NCBI GenBank assembly: GCA_017447745.1 | Contig: JAFSMW010000059.1 | Location: forward strand, 1-64,000 | Direction: 5' to 3' | DNA length: 64,000 bases | Origin: Thermoguttaceae bacterium | GTDB lineage: Bacteria > Planctomycetota > Planctomycetia > Pirellulales > Thermoguttaceae | In this document: piece after piece, positions 1 to 7,717 of the stretch | Layout: every line of letters starts with the position of its first letter | How positions within the stretch are numbered: the first letter of the stretch is position 1 | Program-made: the position numbers and the translations under genes | Notes under the pieces: generated by a model | Told to the model about the DNA's origin: nothing | Seen by the model: only the letters and a program-made list of their open reading frames with translations | The model's database searches: none

Positions 1-293
1 AGGATTCTTTGGCGGCTGATACAGCCGCGATCCAGCGGGTCTGGCGGGTTTTGCTGCGAAAGAGTTTTTGGGAGGCTACCGCCGCAAGCGTTCACCAATT
101 AATAACTTCGCGTACTTCCTCCGCGTCTCTGCGTCTCCGCGTGAGATTTCTTCGGCGGCAGGGGACTGCCGCGAGCCGGCTCATCTGTGTTCGTGCGCGG
201 TTCAAAGCGTAACTACGTTCGCTTCGATATTCTTCCGGGGGCTTACGCACCCCGGCTCGCCAACCGCCTTTCATTGCTTTGCGTGAGGATTCT
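1..293. repeat. Noncoding palindromic-repeat patch
   Basis: No gene can be supported here. The stretch holds short perfect hairpins: GCGGCTG-ATA-CAGCCGC at 12-28 and GCGGCAG-GGGA-CTGCCGC at 155-172, each followed by CGCGA. At about 236-264 lies the GGGGGCTTACGCACCCC block followed by GGCTCGCC, whose inverse recurs near 2572, 5892 and 61468. The run at 105-150 is the 'cgcgt..ctccgcgt' type of low-complexity repeat. The open frames crossing it are by-products of the palindromes. Confidence 0.7.
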
Positions 294-1646
294 TTACTCC
301 TTCGCCTCCTGTAAAATCTCAGCTAAGGTTTTCATGACGTTTCGACCCAGTTCGCGTCCTGATACCGGCGTGATAATCGCGTTGCCGCACAGGGAATAGC
401 CGAATTCCATGCAGTTGGCGAAGTAGGCGTTGGGAAGACCTTGAATCCATACTCTCGAGGAGGACAGGTTGCCATCTTTCCCGGTAAACGATCTGATCGA
501 ATTGTATTTGCCGTCGCTGCGCCCCGGCACGTCCCGCTTGGACTCGTATTTCAGCGTTCCGTCTTTTTGGTTTTCTGTCAGTTTTTCGCGGAAACGGTTC
601 CAGATCGGGTTCATTTTTTCCATCTCAATGGGGCCGTGGGAGTAGTAGAATTCGTTGTTGCCCCCGCGGATATTGGGAGCGTGGAGATCCATAAAAACGA
701 GCGGAATCCCTTCAGATTCTTTTACGATGAGTGCCTTAAACGCCTTGACGGACGGGTACAGTTCCTGAACGTAGTCTCGGTTATGGTCGTGCGGACTGCG
801 GTTTTTGCCCTGATCGCCGTCCTCAACGCCGTCTTTATCCATGAACGGGATGAAGACGATTTCCGCGTTTTGACGAAGCCATTGCGCCTCCGGGGCGTCG
901 GAAAGACAGAACGAAATCATGCCTTCCATGACCGGACTGGCGGAGGACTCGCAGGCGTGATGGCGCGCTGTGAACGCGAGGTAAAACCGGGGTTTTCCCT
1001 GCCCGAGATACGGAACGCGGAAGAGTTCCACGTCGCGTTTGTCCAACCGCGAACGGCAGAGGGTTTCAAAACGAACGTCCTCCCGGGCGCGGTACTGAGC
1101 CATGAATTCGTCCCAGTTCGACTGCGTGTACGGCGTACCGAACGCGAACCGAACGTCCGAGTCGTTGGGACCGAACGACCACGTAAACTCATGCTGGTCG
1201 GCGGGGAATTTCGTCCCGGAGGCATAATAATCCTTCTCGCCGAGATATTTCCACGTTTTCCCGCCGTCGACGCTCACGTTCGGACCGACCGCGCCGAAAT
1301 TCGTGGACTTTTCCGGGAACTTGAACGTAACAGTTCGATTTTCCGCTCCGGTAACCCGGAAGTAAAAATAGAAATAGTTACTCTTTGTGTCGCGCAGGTC
1401 AGGTCGGACGCAAACCACGTTCGCCCCCGACAAGGTCGGTTCCTGATTGGATGAGGGTTGCGCCGAAACAGACGCGTTCGGAGACATAACCTCATCCTCT
1501 CCGCCCGTGCGGCTCGCACCCTGGTCGATGGACTCGACCTTGACGTTTCCGCCGGGGAAATCAGCGTCGACGCGAATCTCCGCCTGAACAGGGAACGGCG
1601 AGAGAATAGCGAGTAGTAACAACAGGAAAGCTATTTTCAGTTTCAT
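294..1646 (-). CDS. M14-type zinc carboxypeptidase-like exported protein
   Basis: A 450-residue protein with an N-terminal signal peptide (MKLKIAFLLLLLAILSPF, cleavage likely after VQA). A beta-sandwich-like region (about 65-190) precedes a peptidase M14-like domain. The zinc motif HxxE appears in HHACES near residue 230, and a later His in MDLHAPN may be the third ligand. Family knowledge suggests periplasmic cleavage of C-terminal residues or of peptidoglycan-like amide substrates; the substrate cannot be read from sequence. Between SID and NVVCVRPDLRDT, where the two halves of the N-terminal region should join directly, sits a 32-codon segment encoded by a repeat that also lies in the neighbouring acetyltransferase gene. 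It is divergent from that gene and appears to be monocistronic. Confidence 0.8.
   Translation of the reverse strand: MKLKIAFLLLLLAILSPFPVQAEIRVDADFPGGNVKVESIDQGASRTGGEDEVMSPNASVSAQPSSNQEPTLSGANVVCVRPDLRDTKSNYFYFYFRVTGAENRTVTFKFPEKSTNFGAVGPNVSVDGGKTWKYLGEKDYYASGTKFPADQHEFTWSFGPNDSDVRFAFGTPYTQSNWDEFMAQYRAREDVRFETLCRSRLDKRDVELFRVPYLGQGKPRFYLAFTARHHACESSASPVMEGMISFCLSDAPEAQWLRQNAEIVFIPFMDKDGVEDGDQGKNRSPHDHNRDYVQELYPSVKAFKALIVKESEGIPLVFMDLHAPNIRGGNNEFYYSHGPIEMEKMNPIWNRFREKLTENQKDGTLKYESKRDVPGRSDGKYNSIRSFTGKDGNLSSSRVWIQGLPNAYFANCMEFGYSLCGNAIITPVSGRELGRNVMKTLAEILQEAKE
1426..1521 (-). repeat. 96-bp palindrome-capped element inside M14 gene
   Basis: Read in the gene's sense it begins GGGTGCGAGCCGCACGGG and ends CCGACCTTGTCGGG, with a small hairpin at each end (GTGCG-AGC-CGCAC and CCGAC-CTT-GTCGG). 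It is exactly 96 bp and matches 2141-2236 at about 74 of 96 positions without gaps, best at the two ends. The first base falls on codon position 3 here but on codon position 1 in the other copy, so the same DNA encodes unrelated peptides. Confidence 0.85.
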
Positions 1647-1689
1647 GATTTCAGGAAGGGTTTGAGGATAATTGGGGTACGTTTTGATA

Positions 1690-1812
1690 TTGAGCTTTTA
1701 GCTTCTAGCTCCTAGCTTCTAGCTTTGTGATTTTAGCTTCCAGCGTTAAAATAAAATGCTGAGAACCACAAATACCCAAGCTAACAGCTAGCGGCTAATA
1801 GCTAACAGCTTT
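1690..1812. repeat. Heptamer repeats, direct and inverted
   Basis: At 1692-1727 a 7-bp unit (CTAGCTT/CTAGCTC) repeats about five times. At 1781-1812 a complementary run of GCTAACA and GCTAATA units occurs, so the two blocks could pair. This lies between two divergent genes and upstream of the acetyltransferase promoter. Confidence 0.7.
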
Positions 1813-1850
1813 ATTTTAACATAAGAAAAAATCGTTGTCAAGCGTATGGC

Positions 1851-1877
1851 TTGACAGGATTTTCAGAGGGATATAAT
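1851..1877 (+). promoter_or_regulatory. Putative sigma-70-type promoter for GNAT gene
   Basis: TTGACA at 1851-1856 and TATAAT at 1872-1877 with a short 15-bp spacer. Transcription would start near 1884, giving a leader of about 56 nt before the ATG at 1940. Confidence 0.5.
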
Positions 1878-1939
1878 AAAGTTTAGAATGGCGTCAGGTT
1901 AGACGTCTGTCTTTTAACTCATAACAATTTACTCGGATT

Positions 1940-2566
1940 ATGACTGTTTCAGACTTGGTTATACGACCTGCCGTTTGCGACGACGCGGAAGCTATCGCGG
2001 CGATTTACGCGCCGTACGTAACTCAAACGGCGGTTTCTTTTGAATACGTCGCCCCGACGGCTGATGAAATCCGGCGCCGGATGGAAAAGACGCTCAAGCG
2101 GTATCCGTATTTTGTCGCGACGGTCGATAACCGCCTGATCGGGTGCGAGCCGCACGGGTGGCAGGAAAAAGGTTTTGCCTCCGAAAAAGCCGGATTTGGC
2201 GTTACCCATGTCCAATCAGGAACCGACATTGTCGGGTACGCCTATGCCGGGCCGTTCCATCCCCGCGCCGCCTTCTTTCGTTCTGCTGAGACGTCCATTT
2301 ACGTTGAACGGGGCTTTCATCAGCGCGGAATCGGTCGAGCGCTGTACGAGCGTCTGGAATCCGCCCTGAAACAGCAGGGGATTCTGAACCTCAACGCCTG
2401 TATCGCCTATCCCGACCCGGAAGACGAATACCTGACCCTGGACAGCGTCCGGTTTCACGAACGGCTCGGATACGTCATCGTCGCCCATTTCCATAAATGC
2501 GGCTGGAAGTTCAACCGCTGGTACGATATGGTGTGGATGGAGAAGATGATTGGGGAGCACGAGTAG
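1940..2566 (+). CDS. GNAT N-acetyltransferase, phosphinothricin acetyltransferase-like
   Basis: A 208-residue acetyltransferase that would transfer acetyl from acetyl-CoA to a primary amine. It matches the Pat/Bar-like branch of GNAT: VIRPAVCDDAEAIAAIYAPY at the start, YAYAGPFHPRAAF in the middle, the acetyl-CoA loop QRGIGRAL, and ACIAYPDPEDEYLT plus RWYDMVWMEKMIG near the end. Family members are about 170-180 residues. The extra length is a 32-residue block between VDNRLIG and YAYAGPF, encoded by the repeat at 2141-2236. The block sits between two strands at a probable surface loop, so the enzyme may still fold. The substrate is unknown. It has its own promoter upstream. Confidence 0.88.
   Translation: MTVSDLVIRPAVCDDAEAIAAIYAPYVTQTAVSFEYVAPTADEIRRRMEKTLKRYPYFVATVDNRLIGCEPHGWQEKGFASEKAGFGVTHVQSGTDIVGYAYAGPFHPRAAFFRSAETSIYVERGFHQRGIGRALYERLESALKQQGILNLNACIAYPDPEDEYLTLDSVRFHERLGYVIVAHFHKCGWKFNRWYDMVWMEKMIGEHE
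2141..2236 (+). repeat. 96-bp palindrome-capped element inside GNAT gene
   Basis: The second copy of the element at 1426-1521, also in the sense of its host gene. It starts GGGTGCGAGCCGCACGGG and ends CCGACATTGTCGGG. TCGGGT occurs at both edges (2139-2144 and 2232-2237), which might be a short target duplication or part of the element. It adds 32 codons without a stop. Confidence 0.85.
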
Positions 2567-3140
2567 GTTGGCGAGCCGGGGTGCGTAAGCCCCCGGAAAA
2601 ATCTCACGCGAAGTTCGCAAAGTCCGCAAAGTTTTAAAAAATCATGGATTATTGTTGATTCATTTTAATTGTTTTTAGTTGCGTTTTATGGATATCCAAT
2701 TTCTTATTGTATTTTATACATTGTTAGCAGTAATTGTTAGCAGTATTGGTAGTATCCTTACTGATTTACTGGGTGATAAAACGCATTATGCCCCATTGGC
2801 TTGCTTTGACGCTCTCTTTTTTGATCGGTTTTGTACTTGCGCCAATTCTTCTTTTTATAGGTTTTATACTTCTTGTTAGTCGATAAGGGGGTAACGTGAG
2901 TATTTCCTGGGCTTGTTTCTTTGCGTCCTTTGCGTTCTTTGCGGCTTAAAAACATTTCGGCGGGCTTCGTCCGCGACCCGGAAACGTTTTCGGCTGCGTC
3001 GAAGTCTTTAAGCGGGGCAAGGAAGCTTCGGCGGACGATGTCCGCGAACCAGCAGGACGGTGCGCCAAGTGCGTTCAGAAGTTTTTTGGAAGCTTCCGCC
3101 GCAAGCGTTCCTCTCGAGATGGACTCTTTGCGTAATTCCT
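2567..3140. repeat. Intergenic hairpin and low-complexity repeats
   Basis: Most of 2567-3432 has no convincing gene. It opens with GGCGAGCCGGGGTGCGTAAG (from 2572), continues with 'cgcaaagtccgcaaag' type repeats, and at 2950-3120 shows the family of short hairpins with shared flanks (for example GCGGAC-GAT-GTCCGC near 3031-3045, followed by GCGAACCAGC). From 3138 to 3200 an AT-rich run with ATTAATAATTCCCC units follows. Confidence 0.65.
2688..2886 (+). other. Possible small membrane protein split over two frames
   Basis: From ATG 2688 one frame gives a hydrophobic stretch (MDIQFLIVFYTLLAVIVSS) and then degrades to a stop at 2877-2879. In another frame, from ATG 2788 to the stop at 2884-2886, a second hydrophobic stretch appears (MPHWLALTLSFLIGFVLAPI, then an Ile/Leu-rich segment ending SR). 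Together they look like a two-helix membrane protein broken by a frameshift near 2775, or two tiny overlapping genes. No clear ribosome site precedes 2688, and no family was recognised. Confidence 0.25.
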
Positions 3141-3214
3141 AATTCCGCATTCTAAATTCATAATTAATAATTCCCCATTAATAATTCCCCAATCTTTTTC
3201 TCCTCCACGGGTAC

Positions 3215-3242
3215 TTTTCAATCGGAAAAAAAGGTCTATAAT
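3215..3242 (+). promoter_or_regulatory. Weak promoter candidate for acyl-CoA synthetase
   Basis: TATAAT at 3237-3242 with a poor -35 (TTTTCA, 3215-3220, 16-bp spacer). The leader to the ATG at 3433 would be about 185 nt. The gene is preceded by AGAGG at about 3418-3422. Confidence 0.35.
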
Positions 3243-3432
3243 ATATATCAAGAAAATCGATTAGAGGGTTATCCCCTCTGATCGGGTTTATTCAATGGTT
3301 AGCCCCCGGAACGATTCGGCGGCTGGTATATTATTTTTATAGACTGGTTCTTGACCGCGAACGTGTTGGATGCGCTCATTCCAAAACGGAGAACGTCAAG
3401 AGCATGTAATTCCATTTAGAGGTAATTAGACT

Positions 3433-5565
3433 ATGGCAGACCTGTCTCGCATTAACACTCTGTTTTATCCGAAAAGCATTGCCGTCATCGGCGCGTCCAC
3501 GAAAGTCGGAACCTGCGGTAACGACATCGTCAAAAACCTGAAGGCGACGTTCAGTGGCGACATCTATCCGATCAACCCCAAAGCTCCTGAAATCTGCGGT
3601 TTGAAGGCTTACACCTCCGTTTTGGAAGTTCCGGGCGACATTGATCTGGCTGTTATTTCCGTAGCCGCTGGATTCGTTCTGGGCGTTGTCGATCAGTGCG
3701 TTGAAAAAGGCGTTAAAGCCATCGTCTGCATTACAGCCGGATTCAAAGAAATCGGCGGCGAAGGCGTTGAGCTGGAAAAGCAGTTCCAGGCGAAAGTCAA
3801 GGCGGCGAACATTCCGTTGGTCGGTCCGAACTGCTTGGGCGTTATCAACGCGGAATCGGACGCGTGCTACAACGCATCCTTTGCCAACCAGACCCCGCTT
3901 TCCGGCTCGCTGGCGTTTGTTAGCCAGTCCGGCGCTTTGTGCACGTCCGTTTTGGACTTCGCCGCTCAGCGTGAAATGGGATTCTCCAAGTTCGTCTCCT
4001 TCGGCAACAAGGCTGACGTCAACGAAGTTGACCTGCTCAACTATCTGGCGGACGACGACAAAACCAAGGTCGTTGCAATGTATTTGGAAGCTATCGGCGA
4101 CGGCGAAGGGTTCACCCAGGCGGTTCGCAGACTTCTGTGGGAAAAGCACAAGCCGGTTTTGATTCTCAAGTCCGGTCGTTCCGCCGCTGGCGCGAAAGCC
4201 GTTTCGTCACACACGGGTTCTTTGGCTGGCAACGACGCCGTTTACGAAGCTCTGCTCAAGCAGTCCGGCGCCATCCGCGTTGATTCCATTGAACAGCTCT
4301 TCGACTACGCCGCTCTGTTCTGCAATCAGCCGCTTCCGAAGGGCAACCGCTTGGCGATTATCACCAACGCCGGAGGTCCTGGCATCATGGCGACCGACGC
4401 TTCAGAACGCGTTGGCTTGACGTTGGCGACGCTGTCCGACGAAACCAAAGCTACGTTGAGAGAAAAGCTCCCGGCAGCCGCGTCCGTCCGCAACCCGGTT
4501 GACGTCCTTGGCGACGCCAAACACGATCGTTACGCCGACGCTGTTACAGTCGTCATGTCTGATCCGGACGTTGATATGGGACTGGTTATTCTTACCCCGC
4601 AGTCCATGACCGACACCGACGAAATCGGCAAGATCATTCCTGAAGTTGCCAAGACGTTGGGTAAACCGGTTGTCTGCGCGTTCATGGGCGCTGAATCCGT
4701 CAAAGTCGGAGCCGCCAACCTTCGCGCGGGAAACGTCCCGAACTACGCCTTCCCGGAAAACGCCATCGGCGCTTTGGCTGCTGGCTACAACCTCACTCAG
4801 ACCATTGCTCAGTCCGCTGACAACTCCACGCCGACCATTGCTGGCGCAGATTCCGCCAAGTGCGCTGAACTGATCAAAGAAAAGCTGGGCGACAACGATT
4901 CTGTTTACCTGACTCAGGCGGAAGCTCGTCCGCTGTTTGCCTGCTACGGCATGCCGTTGCTCAAGTCCGCCGTTGTCAGATCCGCAGACGAAGCCGCTGC
5001 TGTCGTTGGCGAATGGGGCGTTACCGTCGTTATGAAAGTCATGTCGGACGACGTCAAACACAAGTTCGACGCTGGCGGAGTTCTGCTCAACATCACCGGA
5101 GCTGACGCCGCGCGCGACGGATACAACAAGATTTACGAGAACATCGCCAAGAACGTCCCCGGCGCCAAGATCGACTCGATTCTTATCGAACAGATGGCTG
5201 CCAAGGGAACGGAAGTCATTCTCGGATGCAACCGCGACGCCAAGTTCGGTCCGTTGGTCATGTTCGGCATGGGCGGCACAACCGCTGAACTGATGAAAGA
5301 CGTTCAGTTCCGCCTCGCCCCGATGAGCCAGTACTGGATTCACTCCATGCTGGAAAACACCAAGGTTTACAAGCTCATGAACAACTACCGCGGTCTGGGT
5401 CAGCACGACTTGGCGGCTCTGGAAGACGCCCTGACTCGTCTTTCCGTCATGGTTGCCGAAAACCCGGAAATTGCCGAGCTGGACATCAACCCGCTTATCG
5501 TCCACGCCGAAGGACAGGGCTGCTCGCTGGCTGACAGCCGTATTGTTCTCAAGAAAGTCAAATAA
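3433..5565 (+). CDS. ADP-forming acetate/acyl-CoA ligase, fused alpha-beta chain
   Basis: A 710-residue enzyme that would interconvert acyl-CoA, ADP and phosphate with the free acid, CoA and ATP. The order is CoA-binding domain (SIAVIGAS at about 14-21, then GPNCLG), succinyl-CoA ligase-like domains with the phospho-histidine loop SHTGSLAGNDA (His near 258-259), and a C-terminal ATP-grasp domain (about 490-710). Length and order fit the one-chain AcdAB type. Such enzymes can make ATP from acetyl-CoA in fermenters or activate acids, so the direction is open. It stands alone on its strand. The coding sequence is unusually regular, with frequent AAG, GTT and GCC codons, and a strong ribosome site is missing; high expression is a guess from codon use only. 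Confidence 0.9.
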   Translation: MADLSRINTLFYPKSIAVIGASTKVGTCGNDIVKNLKATFSGDIYPINPKAPEICGLKAYTSVLEVPGDIDLAVISVAAGFVLGVVDQCVEKGVKAIVCITAGFKEIGGEGVELEKQFQAKVKAANIPLVGPNCLGVINAESDACYNASFANQTPLSGSLAFVSQSGALCTSVLDFAAQREMGFSKFVSFGNKADVNEVDLLNYLADDDKTKVVAMYLEAIGDGEGFTQAVRRLLWEKHKPVLILKSGRSAAGAKAVSSHTGSLAGNDAVYEALLKQSGAIRVDSIEQLFDYAALFCNQPLPKGNRLAIITNAGGPGIMATDASERVGLTLATLSDETKATLREKLPAAASVRNPVDVLGDAKHDRYADAVTVVMSDPDVDMGLVILTPQSMTDTDEIGKIIPEVAKTLGKPVVCAFMGAESVKVGAANLRAGNVPNYAFPENAIGALAAGYNLTQTIAQSADNSTPTIAGADSAKCAELIKEKLGDNDSVYLTQAEARPLFACYGMPLLKSAVVRSADEAAAVVGEWGVTVVMKVMSDDVKHKFDAGGVLLNITGADAARDGYNKIYENIAKNVPGAKIDSILIEQMAAKGTEVILGCNRDAKFGPLVMFGMGGTTAELMKDVQFRLAPMSQYWIHSMLENTKVYKLMNNYRGLGQHDLAALEDALTRLSVMVAENPEIAELDINPLIVHAEGQGCSLADSRIVLKKVK

Positions 5566-5569
5566 GCCT

Positions 5570-5700
5570 TTTAGGCAATAGGCAAGAGGCAGTAGGCAGT
5601 AGTGATTTTTTCTCTACTGCGTACTGCCTCATTTTATTTACTATTTACTATTTACTATTTACTATTGCCTATTGCCTACTGCCTACTGCCTATTTTCTTT
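5570..5700. repeat. Heptamer repeats (GGCAGTA / TACTGCC)
   Basis: Units of GGCAATA, GGCAAGA and GGCAGTA run from 5571 to 5604, and the complementary forms (TACTGCC, TATTTAC, TATTGCC) run from 5622 to 5697. The two blocks could form a long imperfect hairpin just after the acyl-CoA ligase stop and might act as a terminator. Confidence 0.75.
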
Positions 5701-5990
5701 TCGACAGCAACTTTTCTAAATTTTTAACTAATACGGATTCGCGCCGATTATTCTTCGGAGGGTCGCGTCCTCGTCGACCGCAGGCGTCCTCGCCTGCCAA
5801 TGGAAAACCGCCCTGCCGTCTCTCATAGACGCCGCCAAAGATTTTAGCCGCAAAAAACGCAAAGAAATGGAAGGCGGTAACGTAGCGAACAAGGCGAGCC
5901 GGGGTGCGTAAGCCCCCGGAATAATTCTCACGCAAAGTACGCGAAGTTCGCAAAGTTATTTAGGCGAGCCGGGAACGTCAGTTCCCGGGT
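5701..5990. repeat. Noncoding repeat stretch
   Basis: No gene is supported. It includes AAATGGAAGGCGGTAACG (from 5865), a block also found at 58413 and inverted at 7626-7643, the GGCGAGCCGGGGTGCGTAAG repeat (from about 5892), the 'cgcaaagtacgcgaag' repeat, and the perfect hairpin CCGGGAAC-GTCA-GTTCCCGG at 5969-5988. On the minus strand, the last few codons before a stop near 5693 resemble those of the gene at 7718, possibly a decayed copy. Confidence 0.6.
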
Positions 5991-6480
5991 GTAGAACCGC
6001 ATAGCGGTTCAATGTTTCTAGCCGTGGGTGAAACCCACGGAAGAAAGAAAAACAATAATAAAAAAATCGTCAAACACTCTTTTTCTCTTGCTCCTTTACG
6101 GGGCAAGAGAAAAAGATACTGCGACGATTGCAAACCTTTCGCAGCGTGCATAACAAAACGACGCAGCCGAAAACCTTCCCCGGATGGACTCAGCCTTCGG
6201 AGTCCAACTTGACGGCTACGCCGTCAAGGAAATAGCGGAAGCCTCCAAAAACTAAAGAACGTGGAAAGCCCGTCTGACCTGCTGGTTCGCGGACATTCTG
6301 TCCGCCGAAGAAAACAAGACCCGCACACGCACTGCGACGAAACCGAAAATCTTACTGGATCGCGGACGTAAGTCCGCAACAGAAATTGCGGAAGCCCCAG
6401 AAATCTACGAACGCGAAAAACACTCAAGTGACAATTCAAGCAACCTCACGTTGAGCCGAGAAGGGGATGTAACTGGATCG
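5991..6480 (+). repeat. Left arm of a hairpin array that brackets a gene
   Basis: In order: GAACCGC-ATA-GCGGTTC (5994-6010), CCGTGGGT-GAA-ACCCACGG (6022-6040), a large hairpin with 14-bp arms TCTTTTTCTCTTGC (6078-6091) and its complement (6103-6116), GGACTC...GAGTCC (6185-6204), TTGACGGC-TAC-GCCGTCAA (6209-6227), a GCGGAC...GTCCGC hairpin near 6286-6302, and GCGGAC-GTAA-GTCCGC (6362-6377). The same elements in the same order, apart from the large hairpin, occur inverted at 7203-7697. Confidence 0.75.
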
Positions 6481-6510
6481 GCGGAACTGCAAACACTTCC
6501 GCCAGCCCAT

Positions 6511-6930
6511 TTATGCGTCCCGTTCAGACGTGGTCTTTTCGGGGTTATTTTCTGTAGCTATATCAGAAACGGATGGATTGAGCAACTGCTTGCAAGTAGG
6601 ACAACGCGGTCCATCATTAGGACTAGCAGGAGGAAGTATATCCAAAGGCATAATTTTTTTACCACAATTAGGGCAGTTCATTTTATAAATGTCAACAGGT
6701 TTGGAGATGAGCCAAGATCGTACAAATAGATAAGTCAAAAGAAAACTTCCACCACCAAACAAAAATAAAAATAGAAGAAGCGTTGGAATGAATTGTTCCT
6801 TAGGAATACCGCCAATGCAAACGGCTACAATTGCAATAGCGGAAACAAAAAAGGAAACAACGCATCCACAACCAACGCTTTCCGTTTGATCAATGTCTTT
6901 ATTATATTTTTTAAGTTCTTCGTCAGTCAT
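6511..6930 (-). CDS. Zinc-ribbon membrane protein, unknown function
   Basis: A 139-residue protein with a short charged N-terminus, two predicted membrane helices (about residues 22-42 and 48-70) and a C-terminal zinc ribbon: CPNCGKK near 86-92 and CPTCKQ near 109-114, with about 19 residues between the Cys pairs. The fold suggests a small inner-membrane protein with a cytoplasmic metal-binding tail. No family was recognised. It is more AT-rich than typical genes here and lies between two inverted hairpin arrays of about 490 bp, so it may be cargo of a mobile or amplified unit. The start at 6930 was chosen because it gives the full N-terminal segment. No upstream gene shares its strand. Confidence 0.65.
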   Translation of the reverse strand: MTDEELKKYNKDIDQTESVGCGCVVSFFVSAIAIVAVCIGGIPKEQFIPTLLLFLFLFGGGSFLLTYLFVRSWLISKPVDIYKMNCPNCGKKIMPLDILPPASPNDGPRCPTCKQLLNPSVSDIATENNPEKTTSERDA

Positions 6931-7006
6931 AAGGAATTAAAATGGCAGAAACACAAGTTGGAAGCGCGGAAATTGAAATAACTGCGTAAGATAAAACACA
7001 ACCGGT

Positions 7007-7030
7007 ATTTTTATCGGTTTCCGATAAAAA
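7007..7030. terminator. Perfect hairpin in AT-rich gap
   Basis: TTTTTATCGG and CCGATAAAAA pair perfectly over a 3-nt loop near 7008-7030. It lies between the zinc-ribbon gene and the right hairpin array. No T-run follows directly, so terminator function is uncertain. The rest of 6931-7202 is AT-rich with no gene seen. Confidence 0.35.
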
Positions 7031-7202
7031 TAAAAATTTCGAAAATCAATTGATTATCTTAAACCATATCAAAAATATGTAGGGGGGGTAACATTATGAA
7101 TAGTTTAAACGTAACAACAAATGTTACAAGGACATTTGTTTGACCGTTTGACAAATTTGCATAATTATTTTATAATTTAAAGATAGATCAAGAGGAAAAA
7201 AG

Positions 7203-7697
7203 ATGGAATTTCCTGTCAAGAATACAGCATCGTTACAGAAAAGGTTTCTTCGGCGGGCGAAGATGTCCGCGAACCTGCGGGTCTGGCGGGCTTTCCGTAT
7301 TCTCAAGATTATTGGAGGCTGCCACGATTCTGTTGCGGACTTACGTCCGCGATCCAGTAAGGTTTTCGGCTACGTCGAAGTCTTTCAGCGGGGCAAAGAG
7401 GCTTCGGCGGACAGGATGTCTGTGAACCCGCAGGGTGAATGTTTTGCGCTGCGAAAAAGGATTTTTGGAGGTTTCCGCTTTCTTGACGGCTGCGCCGTCA
7501 AGCAGAACTCCGAGGGCGGAGTCCATCCGGGGAAGGTTTCCGGCTTCGTCGATTTGTTAAACACAATTCCAACGTTTTGTTCGCCGTTCCGGCGAACTGC
7601 GTAATTCCGCTCGCTTCGCTCACTCCGTTACCGCCTTCCATTTACGTGGGTTAAAACCCACTGCTATTAAAATTGAACCGCTATGCGGTTCTAGCGG
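7203..7697 (-). repeat. Right arm of the hairpin array (inverted copy)
   Basis: Read on the minus strand it repeats the left arm: GAACCGC-ATA-GCGGTTC (7675-7691), the ACCCAC hairpin (7646-7661), a GGACTC-like hairpin, TTGACGGC-GCA-GCCGTCAA (7493-7511), a TCCGCC-type hairpin near 7402-7420, and GCGGAC-GTAA-GTCCGC (7335-7350). In place of the large hairpin it has a TTCGCCG..CGGCGAA block (about 7578-7595) shared with 58500. An open frame runs through it on the plus strand, but its peptide only mirrors the palindromes. Confidence 0.75.
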
Positions 7698-7717
7698 ATG
7701 CGCTTCGCGCCTATTGT

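Noticed and set aside
441-1454. Long antisense frame opposite the M14 gene
   Set aside because: The minus strand has signal peptide and zinc motifs; the plus frame has neither and is a shadow.
2175-2369. Plus-strand frame with a SNQEPTLSG peptide that also appears in the M14 protein
   Set aside because: It is not a gene; the match comes from the shared 96-bp element read in another frame.
5570-5700. CRISPR array
   Set aside because: The repeats are 7 bp and have no unique spacers.
5690-5953. Minus-strand frame ending LEKLLSKRK like the 7718 gene
   Set aside because: Only the last residues agree; most of the frame crosses repeats. At most a relic.
7203-7604. Plus-strand open frame of 133 codons
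   Set aside because: It runs through the hairpin array; its peptide mirrors the palindromes and has no ribosome site.
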